A stretch of 64,000 bases of DNA from positions 1,054,001 to 1,118,000 of the forward strand of contig JAJFKW010000001.1 in the NCBI GenBank assembly GCA_021773015.1, written 5' to 3'. Positions 18,028 to 26,681 of the stretch are shown here, piece by piece. Each line of letters begins with the position of its first letter. Within the stretch, counting starts at the first letter, position 1. The notes beneath the pieces are model-generated. The model saw only the letters and a program-made list of their open reading frames with translations, was not told the DNA's origin and did no database searches. The DNA is from Woeseia sp. (GTDB lineage Bacteria > Pseudomonadota > Gammaproteobacteria > Steroidobacterales > Woeseiaceae). The translations under genes were made by a program, and so were the position numbers.

Positions 18028-18480
18028 ATGGCTATTTGGCTAATGAAATCAGAACCCGACGCTTACAGCATCGACGACTTGGCGCGAGACAAAATGGAAC
18101 CATGGGATGGGATCCGCAACTACCAGGTACGAAATATGTTTCGCGACGATATGTCGATCGGTGATGACGTTCTATTTTATCACTCCAGTTGCAAAGTGCC
18201 CGGTGTGGTTGGGCTAGCGAAAATCGCCAGCGATGCTTATCCCGACCCAACACAGTTTGATTCCAGAGAAAAGTACTACGATCCCAAAAGCAAACAAGAA
18301 GAGCCGCGGTGGCTACTCCGCGATGTTTCGTTTATACGCAAGTTGTCACGTATTATCACGCTGAAGGAATTAAAGGAGCACCCGGCACTGACTGATTTTC
18401 GATTGAATCAACGTGGCAACCGATTGTCAATTTTCCCGGTCGATAAAAAGCACATGAAAATTATTTTAAGCCTAGAATAG
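18028..18480 (+). CDS. EVE-domain protein
   Basis: The start is ATG 18028 (MAIWLMKSEPDAYSIDDL), giving 150 residues, the exact size of a stand-alone EVE domain. The frame is open for 75 codons upstream but that stretch has no domain character and lies in an intergenic region. WLMKSEP, WDGIRNYQVRNMF and GDDVLFYHSSCKVPGVVG are the EVE hallmarks. EVE is related to PUA and YTH and binds modified bases in nucleic acid; in most bacteria it is a housekeeping gene of uncertain role. No restriction or defence gene is nearby. The next gene starts one base after its stop. Confidence 0.9.
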   Translation: MAIWLMKSEPDAYSIDDLARDKMEPWDGIRNYQVRNMFRDDMSIGDDVLFYHSSCKVPGVVGLAKIASDAYPDPTQFDSREKYYDPKSKQEEPRWLLRDVSFIRKLSRIITLKELKEHPALTDFRLNQRGNRLSIFPVDKKHMKIILSLE

Positions 18481-18481
18481 T

Positions 18482-19447
18482 GTGAAAAAGTTTTTTGGCA
18501 CGCTGGTCGTCGTTGCGACGGGATTCTTGGCACTCGCGTTTGCAACCCAACCGGCCAGTTTGGAGCCGTGGCGCAGGACGCCTATCGTCGAAGGAGATAT
18601 CGACGAATACCTGCAATCGTCCGAATCGAGAATCGACGAAAAATTCGGCATTATTCCAGGCACCGAGAAACGTGTTCGCTGGCAACCGGCGAAGCGAAGC
18701 GTAAAAACACCTCGCTCGATCGTGTATTTTCACGGCTTTTCAGCGACGCGCCAGGAAATCGCGCCGGTCGCCGAAATGATCGCTGACCGAATCGGCGCAA
18801 ATTTGTTTGAAACACGCCTGCGCGGCCACGGTAGAAAACGCGAACAGCTCAGCAATGTCGTCGCTGAAGAATGGCTCGTCGATGCGGCCGAAGCGCTGAC
18901 GATAGGCGCGGATATTGGCAATGACGTGATTCTTATTGGCACGTCAACGGGCGGCACAGTCATTCTCGCAATGCTGAATCACCCCCAAATGCAACACGTA
19001 TCGGATATCGTACTTATTTCTCCTAATTTGGTCGTTAGAGATACCAACAGCGAATTGCTGACAAAACCTGGCGGCCCACTTGCCGCCCGCCTTATCATCG
19101 GCAAATCTTCATCGTGGGAACCGCACAACGAAGTACAGGGCCGCTATTGGACAACGACGTATCCGTTGGCATCGGTCATCGAGATGATGCGTTTGGTCAA
19201 TCTTGCGCGCTTGCAGACCGCTGCCAGTATCGAGCAGCGATTGTTATCAATCGCATCTCCACTCGATCAAGTCGTCGATCCAATCGGCTCGAAAGCATAT
19301 ATCTCGAATATAAGCGCACCCGTTAACGAGCACGTCGATTTTATGCTGGCGAAAGACCCGAGTAATCACGTACTGGCAGGAAATATACTGTCGCCTAGTA
19401 GTAACGAACCAATGGCCAATATCATTGTCGAATTTCTCCAACGTTGA
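18482..19447 (+). CDS. Alpha/beta hydrolase, exported or membrane-anchored
   Basis: The gene starts with GTG at 18482, one base after the EVE stop, so the two are very likely co-transcribed. The 321-residue product has an N-terminal hydrophobic segment (KKFFGTLVVVATGFLALAFA), then YFHGFSATRQE (oxyanion loop) and the nucleophile Ser155 in GTSTGG. A late Asp and NHVLAGN supply the likely acid and histidine. It resembles monoacylglycerol lipase and carboxylesterases. Substrate unknown. Confidence 0.82.
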   Translation: MKKFFGTLVVVATGFLALAFATQPASLEPWRRTPIVEGDIDEYLQSSESRIDEKFGIIPGTEKRVRWQPAKRSVKTPRSIVYFHGFSATRQEIAPVAEMIADRIGANLFETRLRGHGRKREQLSNVVAEEWLVDAAEALTIGADIGNDVILIGTSTGGTVILAMLNHPQMQHVSDIVLISPNLVVRDTNSELLTKPGGPLAARLIIGKSSSWEPHNEVQGRYWTTTYPLASVIEMMRLVNLARLQTAASIEQRLLSIASPLDQVVDPIGSKAYISNISAPVNEHVDFMLAKDPSNHVLAGNILSPSSNEPMANIIVEFLQR

Positions 19448-19566
19448 TCAGGAACGTTGGCTAAGGGCACGCAACGTCAATTGTAAATATAGAACTCGCA
19501 ATAGGCGGCCAATATTCAGTGACCATTGTCGAAGCATTCACCAACGCAAAGAATACAGGACGAATC

Positions 19567-21747
19567 ATGAACAACAATTTTTGGGCCGACAGGCCATTTT
19601 CCCGAACACTCATCGTCGTATTCATTGCTGCATTAAGCGGTTGTAATCAGCAGACGGAGGATGCCAGCGTGGCAGCAAATAGCGAAGGCGGTGACTCTAC
19701 AGTAGCGGCAACGATGGCCAATCCGCTGCTGGTAGATTGGCAGACAGATTATGCTGTGCCACCTTTCGATTTAATTCGCTCGGAGCATTATCTTCCTGCA
19801 CTGAGACGAGGAGTAGTCGAACAGAAATCAGAAATTGCAGCAATCACTAGTAATACTGGTGATCCGACATTCGAGAATACGGTGGTTGCACTGGAACGAA
19901 GTGGCAGCCTATTGAACAAAGTCTCCAGCGTATTCAACGCTGTTGATGGCGCGCACTCTGACGATATTACCAAAGCAACAGCGAATACCTTTGCGCCGGA
20001 AAATTCGGCACGCAGGGATGACATACGACTCAACCAAGCACTCTTTGCTCGTATCGACGCAGTCTATCAGTCTCGCGCGACGCTCGACCTCGACGGTGAA
20101 CAGTTGCGATTATTGGAGGAAACCCATAAGTCGTTTGTCCGATCCGGCGTCAATTTGCCAAAATCAGCACAAACGCGACTGCGCGCAATTAATTCGGAAC
20201 TCGCATCACTGTCGCAGACCTTTAGTGACAATCAGCTCGAAGAAACTAACAATTTTGAGCTGCTGATAACCGATAGAGAAGACCTCGGTGATCTGCCCGG
20301 CAGTCTTGTTGCGCTTGCAGCCGATGAGGCGAAACGGCGTGGCCACGAATGTGAATGTTGGTCATTCACTTTGCAGCGACCTAGCATCAACCCGTTCTTG
20401 CAGTATTCACCGAGTCGCGAAGCGCGCCAATACCTGTTTGACGGCTACGCGCTGCGAGCAAACAACGGCAACGATCAGGACAATAATTCTACGTTAAGTC
20501 GAATGGCAGAGCTGCGCGCTGAAAAGGCCCAACTAATGGGTTTCAAGAATCATGCGGAATTCATCTTACAGGAGCGCATGGCGGAGAACACTGATCTCGT
20601 ATACGAACTACTTGACCAGGTTTGGAAACCCGCTCTGGAAACGGCAAAGCGCGAGCGCGCGGATCGGCAGGCGTTGATGAATAGCGAGGGAATTGCCGGC
20701 AAACTCGAAGGCTGGGATTGGCGTTACTACACCGAGAAGGTGCGGCAGTCGAATTACGAATTCGATGAGGAGCAGTTGCGCCCCTACTTTGAGGTCAATG
20801 CTGTACGTGACGGTGTTTTTGAATTATCAAATCGCCTATTCGGTCTAACTTTCAAGCGCCGCACGGACTTGACGACCTGGCACCCTGATCAGCAGGTTTT
20901 CGAAGTATTCGACGAAGATGGCAGCCACCTCGCCATTCTCTATATGGACTTTTTTGCCAGACCAAGCAAACGTGGTGGCGCATGGATGAATGCGTTGCGT
21001 GTACAGTCGAAACTGGATGGTGCGGTCACGCCGATAGTGACCAACAACTTTAACTATCCCGCACCAAGCGGCGATTCTCCTTCGTTGCTCAGCTTGGGCG
21101 AAGCGAACACGCTGTTTCATGAATTCGGACACGCATTGCACGGCATGTTTTCAGATGTGACATATCCGTCGCTCGCAGGTACGGCAACGCCTCGTGACTT
21201 TGTCGAGTTTCCGTCGCAGGTAATGGAAAACTGGATGCGTGAACCAGAAGTATTACGAATGTTCGCAAAGCATTATCAAACCGGGGAAGTGATTCCTGAC
21301 GAACTAATCGAAAAGATTAATGCGACGGCAACTTTTGATCAGGGATTTTCGACCGTCGAATATCTGGCGGCAAGTTATCTGGATATGGCTTACCACGTGA
21401 TCGAGGCGCCAGCGAACATCGACTCCAAGGAATTGGAAGAAACAGCAATGGCAAAAATCGGTCTCATTGATGAGATTATTCCGCGTTATCGCAGCACGTA
21501 TTTTGGCCACATATTCGCTGGTGGCTATTCAGCCGGTTATTACAGTTACCTTTGGTCGGAGATATTAGATGCTGACGCATTTCAGGCATTCAAGGAAACC
21601 GACCTGCTCAGCAAGGAAATGGCGGCACGTTATCGGCAACACATTCTCTCGAAGGGCGGTACCCGTCCCGGCATGGAGTTATACAATAATTTTCGCGGAC
21701 GCCCGCCGAAGATTGAACCGTTGTTGGAAAGACGCGGTTTTCTGTAG
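19567..21747 (+). CDS. M3-family zinc metallopeptidase (dipeptidyl carboxypeptidase-like), lipoprotein
   Basis: ATG 19567 is chosen because AGGA lies just upstream and it gives a clean lipoprotein signal, FSRTLIVVFIAALSGC, with the lipobox cysteine in LSGC. The frame also reads from an upstream start at 19519. About 726 residues follow. The zinc motif is LFHEFGHALHG (His518, Glu519, His522), followed by ATPRDFVEFPSQVMENW, typical of Dcp. The C-terminal YFGHIFAGGYSAGYYSYLWSE is also conserved. Dcp removes C-terminal dipeptides; as a lipoprotein it should act in the periplasm. Confidence 0.92.
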   Translation: MNNNFWADRPFSRTLIVVFIAALSGCNQQTEDASVAANSEGGDSTVAATMANPLLVDWQTDYAVPPFDLIRSEHYLPALRRGVVEQKSEIAAITSNTGDPTFENTVVALERSGSLLNKVSSVFNAVDGAHSDDITKATANTFAPENSARRDDIRLNQALFARIDAVYQSRATLDLDGEQLRLLEETHKSFVRSGVNLPKSAQTRLRAINSELASLSQTFSDNQLEETNNFELLITDREDLGDLPGSLVALAADEAKRRGHECECWSFTLQRPSINPFLQYSPSREARQYLFDGYALRANNGNDQDNNSTLSRMAELRAEKAQLMGFKNHAEFILQERMAENTDLVYELLDQVWKPALETAKRERADRQALMNSEGIAGKLEGWDWRYYTEKVRQSNYEFDEEQLRPYFEVNAVRDGVFELSNRLFGLTFKRRTDLTTWHPDQQVFEVFDEDGSHLAILYMDFFARPSKRGGAWMNALRVQSKLDGAVTPIVTNNFNYPAPSGDSPSLLSLGEANTLFHEFGHALHGMFSDVTYPSLAGTATPRDFVEFPSQVMENWMREPEVLRMFAKHYQTGEVIPDELIEKINATATFDQGFSTVEYLAASYLDMAYHVIEAPANIDSKELEETAMAKIGLIDEIIPRYRSTYFGHIFAGGYSAGYYSYLWSEILDADAFQAFKETDLLSKEMAARYRQHILSKGGTRPGMELYNNFRGRPPKIEPLLERRGFL

Positions 21748-21836
21748 ATCGACACTTATACCGTAAATTTTCGCGCCAGTTGTCGACTTTCAAACGACCC
21801 CAGCGCTCGTCAGACTACCTGGAGTCAATCACGAAA

Positions 21837-22331
21837 ATGTTTATGCTTATAGGCATCGCCTGCGTGATCATTGTTGCCTGTTCAACGGTAAGTCCCTACC
21901 AGGGAGGCGATCCCCGCTGGGCCGACTTCAAGACTTGGGCAAAAGTGAACGGTGACGAAGTAGGTACCGGCGACCCGACCGGCTTTCTGGGAAGCGTCCA
22001 CAAAGGGCGTAACGGGTATCGTGAAATTTATGTCAATCAAACAGGATACGACGTCAATCAAAGTCGCGGGCCCTACAAATACCCCGTCGGTACCGTGATC
22101 GTCAAAGAGCAGTTTGACGATAGGGCAGCGTGGGAATCAAAGCAGCCAACCGAATTGACCATCATGTTGAAGTTACGCGACAACGGAAATTTAGATGCCA
22201 GCAATTGGGGATGGGTTTCAGGGTATCAAGGCAAAGTTACCAACAGCGGTTTCTGCTCCGGATGCCACACGCTCGCTCGCGATAGAGATTTTGTCTTTAT
22301 TAACAAAGAGTTCCTGACAAGTTCTAAATAG
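21837..22331 (+). CDS. Cytochrome P460-like haem lipoprotein
   Basis: ATG 21837 follows GGAG by about 12 bases and gives 164 residues with a short lipoprotein signal (MFMLIGIACVIIVAC). The frame extends upstream to a TTG but without a signal. The body matches the cytochrome P460 family, with GYREIYVN and YPVGTVIVKEQFDD. Near the C-terminus CSGCHTLARDRD supplies a c-type haem-binding CxxCH. Characterised relatives oxidise hydroxylamine or bind nitric oxide using an unusual lysine-crosslinked haem; others are less active c'-beta cytochromes. I cannot decide between these from sequence. No ammonia-oxidation genes are near. Confidence 0.85.
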   Translation: MFMLIGIACVIIVACSTVSPYQGGDPRWADFKTWAKVNGDEVGTGDPTGFLGSVHKGRNGYREIYVNQTGYDVNQSRGPYKYPVGTVIVKEQFDDRAAWESKQPTELTIMLKLRDNGNLDASNWGWVSGYQGKVTNSGFCSGCHTLARDRDFVFINKEFLTSSK

Positions 22332-22420
22332 CTGTTCGGATTGTAGATGCTCAATCTAGCCGTCGACAGTACTTCTGGAAGAAATATTCGGAAAGATATT
22401 TGTTACACGAGCTTCAATTC

Positions 22421-23971
22421 CTAGTCGCCCATGCGAATGAAGATTCGGCCATCCCAATCAAGAACGATCCCGCTCGCTTTATCGTATCGAAACACGAATA
22501 ATTCCGGAAATTCATCCCACATTCCGAAGTCAGCAAGAAAGCTATCGCCCACTAGGTGGGTTAGGCGCCCGCTCATTTCACCAAATCGAAAGACCAACCC
22601 CTTTGAGGATATGCTGACTTCTATGCTACCTAAGCGCTCATCGTTATAGCGACCGTTAAGATCGTTAAGGCCAAAAACCGCCTGACCTTTTGGCGCTGCG
22701 TCCCGCATTGATTTTCGGTATTCCAGATTTCGCTGCTTTAAGCTTGAGACTCTGGTACGGATAATCTCAAGCCTTTTCAAAATATTGCCTTTGACATCGG
22801 GTTCGTTAAGTAGGATGTCATATATTGTCGCCGCCAAACGATGCGTTACGTGAACGCCCTCACCAATAGCATTGGTCAATACAACAACACCAATGCCCTG
22901 TTCGGGCATGAAAGAGACGTGTGTTTCGCCGCCGAAGTGATGCATCAACAGATTCCCGTCGTAGTCCGCGCTGTAAACGCCAAGACCATGCGCAAAGCGA
23001 TGAAAGCCCAAGAAGTCCCAATCCAAGTAAACCTGTCGCGATTGCGCATGCTCGACAACTCGTTTGGGCAATAACTGAGCGCCCTTGAGGGTTCCGCCAT
23101 TCAGATTCAGGACCAGCCAACGCGAAAGATCCTCCGTCGTAGAAATCGCACCGCCAGCGGCGTGCATTTGTCCGTCCGCTTTGGTTTGTGTCTTGACGAA
23201 AACACCATCTTCATTCCGAATGTAGCTTTTCGCCAATGGTCCATTTTCGGCTTCGGCAATCGACGTAAAACTGTCGCTCATCCCTGCGGGAGTGAAGACG
23301 TAATCCGAGATGAGGTCGTGCCAGTCAATGCCGGTATTCTCACGAATTGCATGAGCTCCGATCACCGGACCGAAATTGGAATACTGAAATTTTATGTCAG
23401 TGACGCGGGCAAATCTGTTCACATGAGAAATGAAGTCGTTCGAGGATAGATTGCCAGGAAACGCTATTCGGAACGTGAGACCGGAATCTAGGTAAGGCTG
23501 CGTGTGCGTAAAATGGTCACGAAGCGAGATTTGCGCAGCATTGATCTCTTTAGGCAATACCAACTGCGGAAGATAGTCGGAAATGGGTGCGTCAAGATCA
23601 ATAGTACCGGTTTCGTGTAAAACAGCCGCCGCCATCCCAACAAATGACTTAGTCGTCGATTTCAGATAAAAACGCGTGTCGGCCGTTACTGGGGTACAAA
23701 ACTCTAAATCGCGATAGCCAAAACTCTGTCCATAAACGACGGCATCGTCTTTCACTACAGAAATACTAATTCCGGGAAGGAGCGTCGATTGTGCAACGAA
23801 ATTTTCAACTATTTCGTCGAACGTCTTACTTACAACCTCTCGGTCACGAATGGATTGGTTGGAAGGTTTTAGGCCGACGCACTCGGTCACGATCGACCCA
23901 GAAGCATTTAGCGTCGGAATCAAGGCAAATGCGACAATTGCACTCTGCCAACTCGTTAGGATAGTTCTCAT
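22421..23971 (-). CDS. Serine hydrolase, class C beta-lactamase fold
   Basis: The 516 residues begin with a signal peptide (SWQSAIVAFALIPTLNASGS). The catalytic SxxK is Ser105-Thr-Thr-Lys108 in YLKSTTKSFVGMAAAVL, and the second motif is the YSN of QYSNFGPVIGAH. HHFGGETHVSFMPE is the likely third motif. A C-terminal beta-rich domain of about 120 residues follows (NGRYNDERLGSIEVSIS). These enzymes are mostly esterases or D-amino-peptide hydrolases, not true beta-lactamases. It is convergent with the P460 gene and has no obvious operon partner. Confidence 0.87.
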   Translation of the reverse strand: MRTILTSWQSAIVAFALIPTLNASGSIVTECVGLKPSNQSIRDREVVSKTFDEIVENFVAQSTLLPGISISVVKDDAVVYGQSFGYRDLEFCTPVTADTRFYLKSTTKSFVGMAAAVLHETGTIDLDAPISDYLPQLVLPKEINAAQISLRDHFTHTQPYLDSGLTFRIAFPGNLSSNDFISHVNRFARVTDIKFQYSNFGPVIGAHAIRENTGIDWHDLISDYVFTPAGMSDSFTSIAEAENGPLAKSYIRNEDGVFVKTQTKADGQMHAAGGAISTTEDLSRWLVLNLNGGTLKGAQLLPKRVVEHAQSRQVYLDWDFLGFHRFAHGLGVYSADYDGNLLMHHFGGETHVSFMPEQGIGVVVLTNAIGEGVHVTHRLAATIYDILLNEPDVKGNILKRLEIIRTRVSSLKQRNLEYRKSMRDAAPKGQAVFGLNDLNGRYNDERLGSIEVSISSKGLVFRFGEMSGRLTHLVGDSFLADFGMWDEFPELFVFRYDKASGIVLDWDGRIFIRMGD

Positions 23972-24046
23972 CGTGGCGGGACTCCAACGTCGATTTTTTA
24001 TCGATACTGACCGATTCCAAACAACCGGTCTTGAACGAATGTAGAT

Positions 24047-24856
24047 CTATGCGGACATCCCGGACTGGTAGAGAAGTCGCCTCAGAAGTCCCGGGGTAAA
24101 GCCAGTGAAATCTTTCACAGCGCGGGTCATGTGACTTTGGTCGGCAAAACCCGCCGAGTTTGATGAACCGACCGGCGTATCTCCGTTCATTAGCTGTTTT
24201 ATTGCCAGACCCACCATAGCGCGACGTCGATAGGCAGAAATTGAGACACCAAAATGGCGGCTAAACACTCTGGTCAAATGCGTTCTATGTACACCCGCAT
24301 CGTCAGCCGCTGATCCAACCAGCACTTTAGACGGAGTATCATCAATACTCTGCTTGATCTTCACTAACCATGCCGGTGGCACGCCCCGTACACTACTCTC
24401 TTTTGATGCTCCGAGAGGCAATACAACACCCCAAAATGCATCTTCGACATCGAGCGCCGTTGAGGAAAACGAATCGGATAGGTGGCGAACTACAGCACCG
24501 ACTAAAATTTCGGTACGAACACGATCACGCCACAGCCAGGGTTTGCCGGGATTACTCAATGCGAGCTCCGCAGCGCACGAATCGTCATTTAGATCAAAGG
24601 CCAAGATAAGTGCACCGTCTGGGCCAAATCTGACGGCGTGTTCCGCACCTCGAGGTTTTACCGCGACACTATTACGTGCAATGCAACACCTGTCCCGACC
24701 GACGTATTCGCTGAAGCCGCCTGAGAGCAGGAATGACACCTGGGCAGTGGAATGCCCATGCCATGCCTGAGCGTATGACGGCGGATACCAAATAAGCCTG
24801 CATATCATACGATGCGAGCAAAATACGTAACTAATAGAGAGCGCTTGTGTACTCAT
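24047..24856 (-). CDS. AraC-family transcriptional regulator
   Basis: I prefer ATG 24856 (MSTQALSISYVF), giving 269 residues; the frame also opens with a TTG at 24880. An N-terminal cupin-like sensor (QAWHGHSTAQVSFLLSGGFSEYV) precedes two helix-turn-helix units, with GVHRTHLTRVFSRHFGVSISA and SAGFADQSHMTRAVKDFTGF. It follows the Mur-ligase gene by about 36 bases on the same strand and is the last gene of the cyanophycin cluster. It may therefore control that operon, but the effector is unknown. Confidence 0.87.
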   Translation of the reverse strand: MSTQALSISYVFCSHRMICRLIWYPPSYAQAWHGHSTAQVSFLLSGGFSEYVGRDRCCIARNSVAVKPRGAEHAVRFGPDGALILAFDLNDDSCAAELALSNPGKPWLWRDRVRTEILVGAVVRHLSDSFSSTALDVEDAFWGVVLPLGASKESSVRGVPPAWLVKIKQSIDDTPSKVLVGSAADDAGVHRTHLTRVFSRHFGVSISAYRRRAMVGLAIKQLMNGDTPVGSSNSAGFADQSHMTRAVKDFTGFTPGLLRRLLYQSGMSA

Positions 24857-24892
24857 CACTGTTTGCTCTGCGTTGTTCAAATCAACACGAAT

Positions 24893-26605
24893 TCACTCGT
24901 ATGTTGTCTTGTCCGTCAGCGATTCAAGTCTTTCAAGAATGGGTTTGCTGCCACCGAGCGCCAGCATAATCACTAGGTCGCCCGCTTCGGCCCACTCAAG
25001 TGCGGCGTCCAGCGAATCCAACTCTTCCATAAAGTGTTTGATCTGCGTTTGCTCTGATCCGCAACTCAGTAATTCGTCTTTAATCATTTCGAAGACAGCG
25101 CCTTGCTCACGGCCTCGTGCGTACGCTTCTAACTCAGAAACGTTGACAGCGTCCAAGCCGATCGCCCAAGCACTGCGCGCTAGTTCACGAATCGAATCGT
25201 CCGTCCGATCACCAGCTTGCCCAAACGAAAGTAACCGGCGCTTGGCTGGAATTGCCCGCGCCATATCAAACAGGGCCTGCATTGCATGCGGATTGTGCGC
25301 GAAGTCGACCAGCACTTTGAAACCATCGATTGAATAGACGTTACAACGCCCTGGGTTTTCGTCCTGTGACATGCTTTTCAGCCCAGCCGCAACATCCGCC
25401 AATTCGATTCCTAAGCCGTTGGTAAAAGCGGCTGCCGCCAATGCATTAGCGACATTGTGCTTCGCAGCTCCACCCAGCGTGATTGGTACTTCTTCGCTCC
25501 GGCAAATCAATTGCTGATCGTCAGCCGTTAGGCGCAATAGATCGCCGTTATCTTCTACAAACGCCGTGCCGCTTGCCGCAGTATGAATGTTTACCACTGC
25601 GTTGGTTGCTTCAAGACTGAACCACACGATTGTGCCGGAAAATTCCGCCGACTTAGCGATCAGCAGCGGATCGTCCGCATTTAGTATCAGAACGCCCTGT
25701 TTTTCGACGGCCCGACTGACAATCCATTTGATGTCCATTAGCTCATGCAAGTTTTGCGAGCCGAAGTCGCCTAAATGGTCCTCCGCAATATTCGTAATCA
25801 ATGCGGCATTTGCTTGATTGACGCCTAACCCACGCCGCAACAGGCCGCCACGTGCGGTTTCCAACACCGCGATGTCCACCTCTTTCTCACGCAACACGCT
25901 GCGAGCACCTCCTGGCCCAGACCAATCACCACAATCCAGGATTCGATCATTTACGGCAATCCAATCGGTAGAGCTCATACCGACGTTCAATCCGCAGCCA
26001 CGCAAAATGTGCTTACAAAGTCGCGCCGTCGTCGTCTTGCCATTCGTGCCGGTGATGAGACCCGTAGGAACATCGTGAATTCCTGCCCAATCCAAACGAT
26101 TTGGGTCGGGTAGTTCGCGAAAAGGCCACGTCCTCGAACCGCTGCCCAAGCCAACTGACACTTCATCGTCGTCCCAAAGAAATGCGACGTTATGCGCCTC
26201 TGCGGCTTCACCCAGTTGCAGCAAAGATGGGTTAGCCTCTGCTGCAATCGCCGTTCGAATCTCTAGCGCTGCATCATCCAGGTTCTTGAAACTGTATTCG
26301 CCATCCGGATCCGGGAGGTCGAACTCTGCTACACAACAGGCCCACGCCCACTCGTTAATGGCCGATGCCGCGTACAGCAGGTCAACGGGTGCAGAAAATG
26401 CCAGGCTAACCCCCCCTGCAAGGGGCCAGTGCCGCGTCTCTTCGTCGCCCCATGCAATGGCATCCAGCATTTGCCTAACGTGGCGCTCCCATACCGGAAT
26501 CAACTGCCTCGTCTCAGCAGCTGAACAGCGAATATCCAAAATGGAACCAGGTTTGTTCCAGAGTAGACTGGGACCGGTTAATCGGCGCGCCTCGAGAAAT
26601 TCCAC
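24893..26605 (-). CDS. Mur ligase-type protein, cyanophycin synthetase paralogue lacking ATP-grasp
   Basis: This 570-residue protein starts with GTG. Its first ~180 residues are a domain I cannot name. From GTNGKTTTARL (P-loop, Gly186-Lys190) on, it is a Mur ligase. It follows the ligase half of the neighbouring synthetase step by step: GMSSTDW against GLTSTDG, VLETARGGLLRRGLG against VMETARGGMLRGGLG, then NADDP and DFAHNPHAM. No ATP-grasp domain is present, so it cannot make cyanophycin alone. Similar second genes have been noted beside cphA in other heterotrophs (called cphA' in some reports), with no role I know of. It lies 76 bases after cphA on the same strand. It may ligate an amino acid to the dipeptide or act as a partner subunit. 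Confidence 0.82.
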   Translation of the reverse strand: MEFLEARRLTGPSLLWNKPGSILDIRCSAAETRQLIPVWERHVRQMLDAIAWGDEETRHWPLAGGVSLAFSAPVDLLYAASAINEWAWACCVAEFDLPDPDGEYSFKNLDDAALEIRTAIAAEANPSLLQLGEAAEAHNVAFLWDDDEVSVGLGSGSRTWPFRELPDPNRLDWAGIHDVPTGLITGTNGKTTTARLCKHILRGCGLNVGMSSTDWIAVNDRILDCGDWSGPGGARSVLREKEVDIAVLETARGGLLRRGLGVNQANAALITNIAEDHLGDFGSQNLHELMDIKWIVSRAVEKQGVLILNADDPLLIAKSAEFSGTIVWFSLEATNAVVNIHTAASGTAFVEDNGDLLRLTADDQQLICRSEEVPITLGGAAKHNVANALAAAAFTNGLGIELADVAAGLKSMSQDENPGRCNVYSIDGFKVLVDFAHNPHAMQALFDMARAIPAKRRLLSFGQAGDRTDDSIRELARSAWAIGLDAVNVSELEAYARGREQGAVFEMIKDELLSCGSEQTQIKHFMEELDSLDAALEWAEAGDLVIMLALGGSKPILERLESLTDKTTYE

Positions 26606-26681
26606 TAACGTCTCACAGTTACACCAGCACCAAGATCCGGTTGCACATCAGGTCAAATGCAGCGGTCGCTGACATTAGCGC

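Noticed and set aside
18028-18480. EVE protein as part of a defence system
   Set aside because: No McrB, restriction, methylase or nuclease gene adjoins it; neighbours are a hydrolase and phosphate transport genes.
22421-23971. Antibiotic resistance beta-lactamase
   Set aside because: SxxK and YSN motifs are shared by many esterases of this fold; the extra C-terminal domain and lack of class C specific features argue against it.
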